Assembly (NCBI GenBank): GCA_964539665.1
Contig: CAZIKB010000159.1
Span: forward strand, 1 to 12,707
Reading direction: 5' to 3'
Origin: CAZIKB01 sp964539665
Lineage (GTDB): Bacteria; Zhuqueibacterota; Zhuqueibacteria; Oceanimicrobiales; Oceanimicrobiaceae
DNA: 12,707 nucleotides
Positions 1-7,766 of this stretch are shown piece after piece. Numbering within the stretch: the first letter of the stretch is position 1; each line of letters starts with the position of its first letter. Under the pieces are notes generated by a model. The model saw only the letters and a program-made list of their open reading frames with translations, did not search any database and was not told where the DNA came from. The translations under genes were made by a program, and so were the position numbers.

Positions 1-2
1 TT

Positions 3-643
3 ATAAGGAAAACTCCTCTTATTTTTTTGAGTATTTATGAATTATTCAGGTTAAAAAACTCAGGGAATCTCTGGAAAAGTATAAAATATCTGTTTGGACT
101 GATTCCCGAAATCTAAGAGGTGGAGATAAATTAAAACCAGAAATTGAAACGGCTATTGAGAACGCAAAACATACGCTTGTGGTGCTCAGTCCCAATACGG
201 TAAATTCTCCCTGGGTGAGAAAAGAGATCAAAAAATCACTAAAAGTGGAAAAAGACCATCCTGACGATTATCGAACCATCCCGATTTTACTTCCTGGAAT
301 TGAGCCTGCAGCATTAGGAAATTGGTTTGATAAGGAACCTGTTGCAATTCCAATAAATCTTGATCCTGGCAACCTGCAGAACGCTATGCCGGATATTCTG
401 TCTGCACTTGGAGAACAACTACCAGAGGAAAAAAAAGTAGCTGAAATAAAATCCAAACCTGTGGCAGAACTTCTTCTGCAATTAGAAGATCCAATTATTA
501 AAACATCTAAAGGAGAGACTCGGGCTTGCGCAACTGCTCGCGTTTCTTTTGATCCTAAAATTGAGGGACAAAGAAAAGTTGAAAGTAAACGATTTGATTT
601 TAAATCACCTGTAGGCCCTATTGAATTTGATGAAATCTCCTAG
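3..643 (+). pseudogene. TIR-domain fragment with broken 5' end (N-terminal part of an interrupted TIR-CHAT-NB-ARC-TPR gene)
   Basis: From base 41 the frame reads a bacterial TIR domain: VKKLRESL, then VWTDSRNLRGGDKL, then the VVLSPN strand, then SPWVRKE. The Glu at 224-226 aligns with the catalytic Glu of TIR NADases such as SARM1 (WVHKE). TIR enzymes of this type cleave NAD+ in anti-phage and cell-death systems. A linker follows to TAG 641-643. The gene looks damaged: TGA 38-40 closes this frame upstream, and no ATG, GTG or TTG occurs in frame from 41 until GTG 179. Starting at 179 would remove the first half of the TIR fold. Frame 3 upstream (12-32) reads TPLIFLS, the typical first TIR strand, so a frame change lies between about 33 and 50. 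The same frame continues past TAG into the CHAT/NB-ARC/TPR gene. Domain identity is secure. Pseudogene status is inferred and an assembly error is possible, because the gene's true start lies at or beyond the window edge. Confidence 0.72.
641..643 (+). other. In-frame amber codon between TIR linker and CHAT region (probable TGG to TAG change)
   Basis: The open frame before this TAG (ending GPIEFDEIS) and after it (starting YLEEFFRWPVGVF) is the same frame with no other stop. From my knowledge of CHAT/TPR proteins, this junction usually reads as a continuous block with Trp just before YLE. One G-to-A change would turn TGG into TAG. An SD-like AGGTGG (662-667) precedes GTG 671, but it lies inside the conserved block and only 3 bases from the GTG. 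It could be coincidence or could allow re-initiation. Confidence 0.65.
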
Positions 644-670
644 TATCTTGAAGAGTTTTTCAGGTGGCCT

Positions 671-3600
671 GTGGGTGTGTTTAAAACACGTGCGGAGAAA
701 ACTGAAAAAAAACTTCCTGAGCTTGGTAAAGCTTTATACGAATCAACTCTCAATCATGCGGAATCTCATGAGGCTGTAAATTCCTGGAAAGCATGTGCTA
801 AAAAATGTGATTTACGATTTTCCGTGATAGTGGATAGAGAACTACCAACCGGAGCAACAAAAAAGAAAAAGGAGAAAGCAGAAAAAGCAGCAACGCAACT
901 GCTGTCAATTCCATGGGAGCTTCTACATGATAAAAATGCCTATTTAGCACAGGGAGCTAAACCGGTTGGAATTAAGCGCAGACTTCCCAATAGAGATATT
1001 ATGGATGTGGCAATTGCAAATCTACCAATCAGAATTTTACTTGTATCTGCACGACCTGAAGATGAACGTGCCGGTTACATTGACCACCGGGCAAGCGCGA
1101 TTCCATTAATTACTGCTGTTGAAAACCTGGGAAATGAACTTGTTTCTCTCACTGTCTGTTCTCCAGCCACATTTCCTGCAATGATGAAGGAAATTAAAAA
1201 AGCTCATGAATCCGGAAATCCCTATGATGTTATCCATTTTGATGGTAATGGCGTGTATGACGAACTTACAGGACTTGGAGCGCTCTGTTTTGAAGATCCA
1301 GAAGATAAAGATAAACTGTACGATAGAAGAAGTAAACTTATTTATGCTAAAAAAATAGGTGAAAATCTGAATCAATACAGAATCCCGCTTATGTTCCTGG
1401 AAGCCTGCCAGACTGCAAAAACTGAAGAGAAACCCACAGCCTCAGTCGCTGCAAATCTTTTAGAAAAGGGAATTACCTCGGTTATTGCAATGACGCACTC
1501 TGTGCTGGTAACAACCGCATCAAAATTTGTGGAAACTTTTTATAAGGAAATTGCCTTTGGCGCACGGGTTGGCAAAGCAGTGCTTGATGCACAGTCTGCG
1601 CTTGCTCTTGATACCTACAGAGGGAAAATCCCGGGAGCCGGTGACTTGCATATGCAGGACTGGTTTGTACCGGTACTTTATCAGGATGAAACCGATCCGC
1701 AGCTTTTTACCCAGATTCCTGCTAAAATTAGCGAACAAATTATAAAAAAAACTAAAACGCTCAGTCTTGGAAAAATAGCAGAACAAAAAAAGAAAATACT
1801 CCATACATTTGTGGGTCGGTCAAGAGAGCTTCTTGCCCTAGAACGTCTGTTTTTGAAAGAAAACTATGCCGCAATTCGTGGCCAGGGTGGCGCCGGCAAA
1901 ACAGCCATTGCTCTGGAACTTGCACAGTGGCTGGTCAGAACTGAACGATTTCAAAAAGCTGCTTTTGTTTGTGTGGAAAATATTACAGAAGTGCGAGCTA
2001 TTATTGATGAAATCGGCCAGCAGCTTGTTCCCGAAGGTACTCATTACAGTGTTGCTGAATACAAAAACAATACACAGGCGCTGCAGCCCATTCAACGAGA
2101 GCTTAATGACTATGCCACAATTATTGTAATTGACAATCTTGAATCCATTCTCCCGGACCCCTCTAAAACGGATGATACACTTATAGATGTAAAATTAATC
2201 AAAGAGCTGTTTGATTTATGCAAATCATTACTGGAATCTGAAAAAACCCGCTTACTCTTTACCACCAGGGAAAAACTTTCTGTTCCGTTTGCACAAAATG
2301 AAATAAACCTGGGCGCCCTAACCAAAGTTGACGCTATAGAATTGGTTTGTGATATCTTAAAGCAGAATGGCAAGGAACCACCTGCTGGTGACAGCGGCGA
2401 AACTCCCGAAGAAATTGAAAACCTCGTCAATGCAGTAAACTGCCATGCCCGGGCTCTGGTGCTTATCACCAATGAAGTTGCAGCCCGGGGTGTATTAGCA
2501 GCAACAGAAGATTTAAATAAATTAATGGCAGATATCCATAATAAATTCCCTGACGACCGGGAAAAATCACTCTATGCCAGTATAGAACTCTCTTTAAGAA
2601 GACTGCCTGCAAATGTTAGAGATAAACTGAAAGTCCTGGCGCTGTTTCACGGAGGAGTGCATTTAATTGTGTGGGCTCAATTATTAAATTTAGAAAAATT
2701 GGAAGAAATACAGGTAATTGCAGCACAATTAATAAATGTTGGCTTAGCAGAACCAAAAGCATATAACCATTTACAATTAGATCCTGCATTACCTTCCTAT
2801 ATGCTTTCTTTAATAACTGAAACTGAAAAAGAGGCGATGCAGGTTACATGGGCTGAAGCAATGGTAGGTTTAGTAAATTATTTATATAAAGAACGGTCTG
2901 AAGATGTAGAAATAGCCGCACATCTTACTATTCTTGAACTGGCAAATCTTCTTGCTCTCCTTGAATATATGAAAGACAGCTATTCCCCTGAAGATGTTGT
3001 TGAAACAGCCTCAAGTATTGATGAGTTAATTGCAAACCTCCATAAACCAAAGGCGCTGAAAAAAGTCGTACAAATCAGAGAAATGGCACATAAAAATATA
3101 AAAGCGTGGAGTAAAGCTGCATTTGAAGCTGAAAGAATGAAAATTGTCCGGTTTCAGGCACAGGGAAATTTACAGGCAGCTTTTGATACTGCTCAAAAAC
3201 TTCTGCAGAAGAGTCTTGAAAAAGGTGAACATGCTTATTCTGGCGCTGATTATAATATTGCTTTGGCTTATTATAATAACAGTTGGATTCTTAACTTAGC
3301 AGGATCTTCAGAACAAGCAATTGATCTTGTGGAGCAGGCCATACTTCGTTTCAGGAAATTGGCCGATGCAGGAAATAAGAGTGCTGAAAATATGATGTCA
3401 ACATCTTTATCAGTAAAAGCTAATTGTTTAAGAAATTTAGGCAGGCTGGAGGAGGCTGAAGATACTTATAAACAAGGTTTGAAAATAAGTGAAAAACTGG
3501 ATGATAAAAGATCTGTTGCTGTTAATAAAGGACAACTTGGTACGGTGTATATGTTACAGGAAAAATATAAAGAAGCCATAACAGCGCATGAAGAAGCGAA

Positions 3601-4378
3601 AAGTATATTTGAACAGCTTGGTGAATTTCAGATGATGTCTGTGGCATATAATCAAATTGGAATGGTTTATCGGGATACCGATAATTTTAAGGAGGCGGAA
3701 AAAGCTTATAGACAATCTCTTGCTATTGCAATAAAAATTAAGTATAAAAATGGAGAAGTACTTATCCTTAGAGAACTTGGGAACTTATATGATAAACAAG
3801 GTTATTTTGAAGATGCTGTGACTTTTTATAGACAAGCTTGTGATATTGATATTAGATTAAATGATCTTTTAAACGAAGGTAAGGAAAGAAACAATCTTGC
3901 AAATACCTTGATTAAATTAAAACGATATGATGAAGCCCGGGATGAGATTAATCGTGCAAATGAGTGTAAAAGCCAGTTTGGTCATGCTGCACACCCATGG
4001 ACTGCATTTTCTATTCTTTATGAGTTAGAAATAGCAACCGGCCATACCAAAGCAGCAGAACAGGCATGGGGAAAAGCATTTACTGCCTATTTAAGCTATA
4101 GAAAAGATGGGGGTTATGGTACAAGCAAATCTGCTCAAATTGTGGACATGTTTAAAAATGGCATAAAGCAGGGAAATACTTCTGAATTGGAAACCATGAT
4201 GGAGCAATATTCAAATATGGCAGTAGCTCCTGATTATAAACTTCAATTTTTAAAATTTATTTCAAAATTAAAACTGGTTCTTGATGGTAATCGGGATATT
4301 TCTCTTGCTCTGGATTCAGGGTTGAATTATGCTGATGCAGTTGAGCTTCATTTGTTGCTGGAATGGCTGGGGACCTGA
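671..4378 (+). CDS. CHAT/NB-ARC/TPR STAND-type protein (downstream part of interrupted TIR-CHAT gene)
   Basis: Predicted signal-activated NTPase with a caspase-like protease domain. Residues 1-120 are the usual CHAT-family lead-in (WELLHD at 82-87). CHAT spans about 120-340, with the Cys motif LEACQTA (Cys246), but the expected HFDGHG reads HFDGNG, so the catalytic His position is Asn193. NB-ARC spans about 380-620: Walker A GQGGAGKT (404-411), Walker B IIVIDN (484-489) and LLFTTRE (528-534). A winged-helix-like region follows. Five TPRs have an exact 40-residue period, with equivalent positions at 923, 963, 1003, 1043 and 1083. The C-terminal block LNYADAVELHLLLEWL is typical of the family, so the 3' end is intact. 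In known STAND defence proteins the TPRs sense a ligand and the NTPase oligomerises the effector. GTG 671 is only the first usable start after TAG 641; the natural start was probably in the TIR part. Its protease activity is doubtful. Confidence 0.85.
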   Translation: MGVFKTRAEKTEKKLPELGKALYESTLNHAESHEAVNSWKACAKKCDLRFSVIVDRELPTGATKKKKEKAEKAATQLLSIPWELLHDKNAYLAQGAKPVGIKRRLPNRDIMDVAIANLPIRILLVSARPEDERAGYIDHRASAIPLITAVENLGNELVSLTVCSPATFPAMMKEIKKAHESGNPYDVIHFDGNGVYDELTGLGALCFEDPEDKDKLYDRRSKLIYAKKIGENLNQYRIPLMFLEACQTAKTEEKPTASVAANLLEKGITSVIAMTHSVLVTTASKFVETFYKEIAFGARVGKAVLDAQSALALDTYRGKIPGAGDLHMQDWFVPVLYQDETDPQLFTQIPAKISEQIIKKTKTLSLGKIAEQKKKILHTFVGRSRELLALERLFLKENYAAIRGQGGAGKTAIALELAQWLVRTERFQKAAFVCVENITEVRAIIDEIGQQLVPEGTHYSVAEYKNNTQALQPIQRELNDYATIIVIDNLESILPDPSKTDDTLIDVKLIKELFDLCKSLLESEKTRLLFTTREKLSVPFAQNEINLGALTKVDAIELVCDILKQNGKEPPAGDSGETPEEIENLVNAVNCHARALVLITNEVAARGVLAATEDLNKLMADIHNKFPDDREKSLYASIELSLRRLPANVRDKLKVLALFHGGVHLIVWAQLLNLEKLEEIQVIAAQLINVGLAEPKAYNHLQLDPALPSYMLSLITETEKEAMQVTWAEAMVGLVNYLYKERSEDVEIAAHLTILELANLLALLEYMKDSYSPEDVVETASSIDELIANLHKPKALKKVVQIREMAHKNIKAWSKAAFEAERMKIVRFQAQGNLQAAFDTAQKLLQKSLEKGEHAYSGADYNIALAYYNNSWILNLAGSSEQAIDLVEQAILRFRKLADAGNKSAENMMSTSLSVKANCLRNLGRLEEAEDTYKQGLKISEKLDDKRSVAVNKGQLGTVYMLQEKYKEAITAHEEAKSIFEQLGEFQMMSVAYNQIGMVYRDTDNFKEAEKAYRQSLAIAIKIKYKNGEVLILRELGNLYDKQGYFEDAVTFYRQACDIDIRLNDLLNEGKERNNLANTLIKLKRYDEARDEINRANECKSQFGHAAHPWTAFSILYELEIATGHTKAAEQAWGKAFTAYLSYRKDGGYGTSKSAQIVDMFKNGIKQGNTSELETMMEQYSNMAVAPDYKLQFLKFISKLKLVLDGNRDISLALDSGLNYADAVELHLLLEWLGT

Positions 4379-4386
4379 AATTATAA

Positions 4387-4419
4387 AACCCTGACAGGAT
4401 TTCGAATCCTGTCAGGGTT
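4387..4419 (+). terminator. Perfect 15-bp hairpin 9 bases after the CHAT gene; terminator or dispersed palindrome
   Basis: The arms 4387-4401 and 4405-4419 are exactly complementary around a TCG loop, and the stem contains CCCTGACAGG. The position right after a stop codon suits transcription termination, but the following bases (gtgtttgc) form a poor T-tract. Palindromes with a CCCTGACAGG core recur in many bacterial genomes as far as I recall, so this may be a REP-like dispersed element that also serves as terminator. Confidence 0.55.
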
Positions 4420-4496
4420 GTGTTTGCTCCAACTTGATAGAAGTCATATTCACTATCCTAATTATGGATTAAATCAAAAATTTCTAACTTGAATAC

Positions 4497-4525
4497 TTGA
4501 TATTAAGAAAAATATTAATTATATT
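4497..4525 (+). promoter_or_regulatory. Candidate sigma70 promoter for the nuo operon
   Basis: TTGATA (4497-4502) and TATATT (4520-4525) are separated by 17 bases, each one mismatch from consensus. Transcription would start near 4532 and leave a leader of about 65 bases before nuoB. The surrounding sequence is very AT-rich, so a chance match is possible. No operator was recognised. Confidence 0.4.
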
Positions 4526-4596
4526 TTTTATCTTTTGTTTAAGACGAGTATCATTAGTATTTAATATAAATATCAAAAAGATCAGGAGCTGAATTT

Positions 4597-5145
4597 ATGC
4601 CAAAGTTTAATCCTCCGTTTATCAATGAAGAAAAGAAATTTCTTGAAGAAGGGAAATATGGCGACAACCTCTTTATTACTTCAGTTGACAAAATCTTGAA
4701 CTGGGCGCGTTTGTCCTCGGTCTGGCCATTGACTTTTGGTATTGCATGTTGTGCTATTGAAATGATGGCAACCGCAGCCTCTCGCTATGATTTAGACCGT
4801 TTTGGCGCCGGCGTCATGCGGCCCAGCCCAAGGCAAACAGATTTGTTGATTATAGCCGGTACGGTTACAATGAAAATGACTGACAGAATTAAACGCCTTT
4901 ACGATCAAATGCCCGAACCCAAATATGTACTTTCCATGGGAAGCTGCGCAACCTGCGGCGGGCCATATTGGCAGCATGGCTACCACGTGTTAAAAGGCGT
5001 CGATTTAATTGTACCTGTGGACGTTTATATTGCAGGCTGTCCGCCTCGACCCGAAGCTTTGCTAGAAGGTATATTCAAAATCCAGGAAAAAATCCGCAAA
5101 GAAAGTGTAATTAATCGTAAATTACAGGAAAGGGCAAATGTATGA
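4597..5145 (+). CDS. nuoB: NADH-quinone oxidoreductase subunit B (Complex I N2-cluster subunit)
   Basis: PSST/20-kDa subunit that holds cluster N2, the last iron-sulfur centre before quinone, in the peripheral arm of Complex I on the cytoplasmic side. The ligands are visible: Cys51-Cys52 (GIACCAIEMM), Cys117 (SMGSCATCGG) and Cys148 (AGCPPRPEAL). Also typical are RPSPRQTDLLIIAGT and PVDVYIAGCPP. The length of 182 residues is normal. An AGGAG at 4584-4588 sits 8 bases before ATG, which fixes the start. It is the first gene of a four-gene nuo cluster. No nuoA precedes it, although nuoA is the usual neighbour. The stop overlaps the nuoC start by 4 bases (ATGA). Confidence 0.96.
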   Translation: MPKFNPPFINEEKKFLEEGKYGDNLFITSVDKILNWARLSSVWPLTFGIACCAIEMMATAASRYDLDRFGAGVMRPSPRQTDLLIIAGTVTMKMTDRIKRLYDQMPEPKYVLSMGSCATCGGPYWQHGYHVLKGVDLIVPVDVYIAGCPPRPEALLEGIFKIQEKIRKESVINRKLQERANV

Positions 5146-5750
5146 CTCCAGAAGAAATTCATAGCAAAGTACAGGAAAAATTCCAGGATGATGTTCTTGA
5201 GTTTAAGGGAGATGCTCTTGAGCCCTGGATGAAAATCAACCCGGAACGCACTTTTGAAATTGCACAGTATTTAAAAGAAACTCCGGAGCTTGCCTTTGAC
5301 TCCCTCATGTGTTTAAGTGGAATGGATTACGGAGAAGATAAAAAAATAGGGATTGTTTACAGTTTATTTTCTATGAAACACCGGCACAAAATCACTCTGC
5401 GGGTGAACCTACCGCGAGAGAATCCAACCGTACCATCCGTCGAAACCATCTGGCGCACCGCCGACTGGCACGAACGCGAGGCTTACGATTTGTTCGGTAT
5501 TCAATTTGATGGCCACAGCGATTTAAGAAGAATCTTGTGTCCGGATGATTGGGAAGGGTATCCGCTCCGCAAAGATTATGTTGTGCAAGAATACTATCAT
5601 GGCATCAGAGTGCCTTACCAGGAAGACTGGACAAAATACGAAACATTTCAGAAGAATCCTGAAAAAGGTCACTTTGTTTACAAATTCGAATCCAAAGTAC
5701 CGAATTTAGTTGATTCAGGTAAAAATGGCAGTGATTCCAAAAAACAATAA
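5142..5750 (+). CDS. nuoC: NADH-quinone oxidoreductase subunit C (30-kDa subunit)
   Basis: Hydrophilic 30-kDa subunit of the Complex I connecting module. It has no cofactor and packs against NuoD and NuoB. Recognition rests on the family signature at about residues 95-145: the VPSVETIWRTADWHEREAYDL run, FGIQFDGHSDLRRIL, then the DDWEGYPLRKDY block. At 202 residues it is a stand-alone NuoC, not a NuoCD fusion, which agrees with the separate nuoD further down. The start ATG overlaps the nuoB stop (ATGA), with an AGGAAAGGG ribosome site inside the nuoB end, indicating translational coupling. The C-terminal tail of about 30 residues is polar and poorly conserved. Confidence 0.95.
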   Translation: MTPEEIHSKVQEKFQDDVLEFKGDALEPWMKINPERTFEIAQYLKETPELAFDSLMCLSGMDYGEDKKIGIVYSLFSMKHRHKITLRVNLPRENPTVPSVETIWRTADWHEREAYDLFGIQFDGHSDLRRILCPDDWEGYPLRKDYVVQEYYHGIRVPYQEDWTKYETFQKNPEKGHFVYKFESKVPNLVDSGKNGSDSKKQ

Positions 5751-5767
5751 TTTGAAGGAAAAGAGTA

Positions 5768-6319
5768 ATGGCTGAATATTTTAAAAACATCTATCGAGCT
5801 ATGACAACGATAGCAATAGGTATGTCGCAGACCTTCAAAGCTATGTTTCGCCCCGCTGTTACACTACAATATCCTGATGAAAGATGGGAGCTCCCCATTA
5901 ACTCACGGGGGATTCTGTTTAATAACATAGACGATTGCATAGGCTGCTTTAAATGTGCACGAATTTGCCCGGTTCAATGTATTTACATGGATACAGTAAA
6001 AGCCGCCCCTGACGAAGATTTAGGCAAAGCCTCAGTGGGTAATCCTATTCGTCAGCACTTAGTTCGTTTCGATATTGATATGTTTAAATGCTGTTATTGC
6101 GATTTTTGTACGACCGTTTGTCCGACTGAATGCCTTTACATGATTGAAAATTATGAAAATAGTGTGTTCAGCCGCGAGAATGGCATGTACCATTTTTCAA
6201 AATATTTTCCCGTAGAAGCCAGCGCTCTAATAGAAAGAGAACGAAAAGCGGAAATGGAAAAGGCCAAAGCAAAAGAAGCAGCCCTCGCAGCTAAAAAAGC
6301 TGCCGCTGAAACAGCATGA
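5768..6319 (+). CDS. nuoI: NADH-quinone oxidoreductase subunit I (2x[4Fe-4S] ferredoxin-like)
   Basis: TYKY subunit carrying clusters N6a and N6b, which pass electrons through the peripheral arm towards NuoB. Two CxxCxxCxxxCP motifs are visible: Cys57, 60, 63, 67 and Cys108, 111, 114, 118. An amphipathic N-terminus (about 1-30) precedes VTLQYPDERWELP, as in other NuoI proteins. Extra cysteines at 71 and 122 follow each motif, as in many NuoI, and Cys109 is also extra. The last 28 residues form a Lys/Ala/Glu-rich helix of low complexity that most NuoI lack. An AAGGAAAAGAG ribosome site precedes ATG. The gene lies between nuoC and nuoD, whereas in the usual order it follows nuoH. Confidence 0.94.
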   Translation: MAEYFKNIYRAMTTIAIGMSQTFKAMFRPAVTLQYPDERWELPINSRGILFNNIDDCIGCFKCARICPVQCIYMDTVKAAPDEDLGKASVGNPIRQHLVRFDIDMFKCCYCDFCTTVCPTECLYMIENYENSVFSRENGMYHFSKYFPVEASALIERERKAEMEKAKAKEAALAAKKAAAETA

Positions 6320-6407
6320 AAGGCAAACCAATAATAAAAAGATATAGTAGCTGCCAGTTAAGTTGAACATGAAACTTAAATTTTAAATTCTGAAGGAATG
6401 AATAACT

Positions 6408-7658
6408 ATGTTCGGTAACTTGTTAAAGAAAAAGCGCTATCTATTCGAAGACGAAGGTACAATGGTTGTAGATATGGATTACTCCGCCGGACGTTATTAT
6501 GATGAAGCCATGAAGAAGCTGGAAATTGAGGCTTATCAGGGGGACGAAATGGTGGTCAATATGGGACCGCAACATCCCAGTACACACGGCGTGCTTCGAT
6601 TAGAATTAGTGCTCGAAGGTGAGGTTGTCAAAAAGATCACCCCGCATATTGGTTATTTGCACCGAAACTTCGAGAAACATGCGGAAAATATAAGCTACAA
6701 CGAAATCGTCCCTTTCTGTGATAGAATTGATTATGTAGCCTCAATGAATCAGGATCTGGCTTATGTATTAGCGGTTGAAAAATTAATCGGTCTTACAGAA
6801 CTCCCTGAAAAAGTTGAATATTTACGGGTGCTTTGCTGTGAGCTCAATCGAATTGCCAGTCATCTTGTAGCCATCGGGACATTTGGTTTGGATGTGGGAG
6901 CCTTTACGCCATTTCTCTGGGCTTTCCGGGATCGCGAAAAAATACTGGATTTGTTAGAATGGATTTCTGGTGCGCGCTTTCTCTATAATTACATCTGGGT
7001 TGGTGGCTTAGCAAGAGAAATGCCGGATGGTTGGTTAAAAAAAACGCGGGAATTTGTTGATTACCTTGAGCCTAAAATGATCGAGTTTCATAAACTTTTA
7101 ACCAAAAATCACATATTTATTGAACGCACCGCTAATGTCGGAATTCTTGCAGAAGATGTCGCGATTAGTTATGGCTGTACCGGACCGGTATTAAGGGGCT
7201 CAGGAGTGAAATGGGACATTCGCAAAGATGAACCTTTTTCTTTTTATGACAAGATCGATTTTGAAGTACCAGTGGGCCGGGGAGAATTTGGGCCGTTAGG
7301 TTCTGTCCTGGACCGTTATATTGTTCGTGTCGAAGAAATTGATCAATCCGTTGCTATTATTCGTCAGGCGCTGGAAGGTATTGCATCATTTAAAGACCAG
7401 GACGTTAAAGAAGCCATTCCACGCCGCGTTCGTCCACCGGCTGGAGCTGAAGTCTATGTCAGAAACGAAACCCCGCGGGGCGAATTGGGTTTTCTGATTC
7501 ACAGTGATGGAACCGACAAACCTTTCCGGATTAAGTCTCGCTCTCCTTGTTTTAGTAATATTAGTGTAATTGATGCCATATCACGGGGAGCCATGATTGC
7601 CGACCTGGTGATTATAATCGGCAGCCTGGATATTGTACTTGGTTGTATTGATCGTTAG
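6408..7658 (+). CDS. nuoD: NADH-quinone oxidoreductase subunit D (49-kDa subunit)
   Basis: 49-kDa subunit of Complex I. It forms the quinone pocket together with NuoB and descends from the large subunit of NiFe hydrogenase without the metal-binding cysteines. The hallmark VNMGPQHPSTHG lies at about residues 50-61. Further typical blocks are IGYLHRNFEKHAE, ELNRIASHL, GCTGPVLRGSG and the C-terminal block around IADLVIIIGSLDIVLG. Total length 416 residues is normal. The N-terminus has about 48 residues before the hallmark, longer than usual, but AAGGAA at 6393-6398 supports ATG 6408. An 88-base gap separates it from nuoI without an evident terminator, so it probably belongs to the same operon. 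It ends in TAG and a strong terminator follows. Confidence 0.96.
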   Translation: MFGNLLKKKRYLFEDEGTMVVDMDYSAGRYYDEAMKKLEIEAYQGDEMVVNMGPQHPSTHGVLRLELVLEGEVVKKITPHIGYLHRNFEKHAENISYNEIVPFCDRIDYVASMNQDLAYVLAVEKLIGLTELPEKVEYLRVLCCELNRIASHLVAIGTFGLDVGAFTPFLWAFRDREKILDLLEWISGARFLYNYIWVGGLAREMPDGWLKKTREFVDYLEPKMIEFHKLLTKNHIFIERTANVGILAEDVAISYGCTGPVLRGSGVKWDIRKDEPFSFYDKIDFEVPVGRGEFGPLGSVLDRYIVRVEEIDQSVAIIRQALEGIASFKDQDVKEAIPRRVRPPAGAEVYVRNETPRGELGFLIHSDGTDKPFRIKSRSPCFSNISVIDAISRGAMIADLVIIIGSLDIVLGCIDR

Positions 7659-7698
7659 TTATTTTATTCACTATGGCAGTTTTAATTTACAAATAAAT

Positions 7699-7740
7699 AT
7701 AACGCTGGCCTGACCTTACTGGCCGGCGTTATTTGTTTAT
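7699..7740 (+). terminator. Rho-independent terminator of the nuo operon
   Basis: The arms 7701-7710 and 7721-7730 pair over 10 bp with one G-U wobble and a 10-base loop. Two A-T pairs extend the stem at its base (7699-7700 with 7731-7732). A T-rich run (7732-7743) follows. It lies about 40 bases after nuoD and separates the nuo operon from the next gene. Confidence 0.8.
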
Positions 7741-7766
7741 TTTGACACATAACGAATGGAATCATT

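Noticed and set aside
22..28. T7 tract as a phase-variable or programmed frameshift switch for the TIR gene
   Set aside because: Adding or removing a T does not join the TPLIFLS frame to the VKKL frame without meeting TGA 38-40 or another break. The frame change lies after the tract.
179..643. Independent small gene starting at GTG 179
   Set aside because: It would begin in the middle of the TIR fold (the VVLSP strand), has no ribosome site, and homologous sequence clearly continues upstream to base 41.
641..643. Genome-wide recoding of TAG (pyrrolysine or other)
   Set aside because: nuoD ends with TAG exactly at its conserved C-terminus, so TAG acts as a stop in this genome.
1106..2472. 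Reverse-strand open frames opposite the CHAT/NB-ARC gene
   Set aside because: Their translations show no domain and no ribosome site, and they mirror the codon pattern of the + strand gene.
671..4378. Composition step between the CHAT/NB-ARC half and the TPR half, hinting at mosaic origin
   Set aside because: Hand counts of single 60-base lines vary widely within each half (34 G/C in 1861-1920, but 17 in both 2161-2220 and 3721-3780), so there is no clean boundary.
7742..7747. Perfect TTGACA as -35 box for the EMO-like gene
   Set aside because: With normal spacing the -10 would be TTATGC on top of the start codon at 7767, giving no leader and poor consensus.
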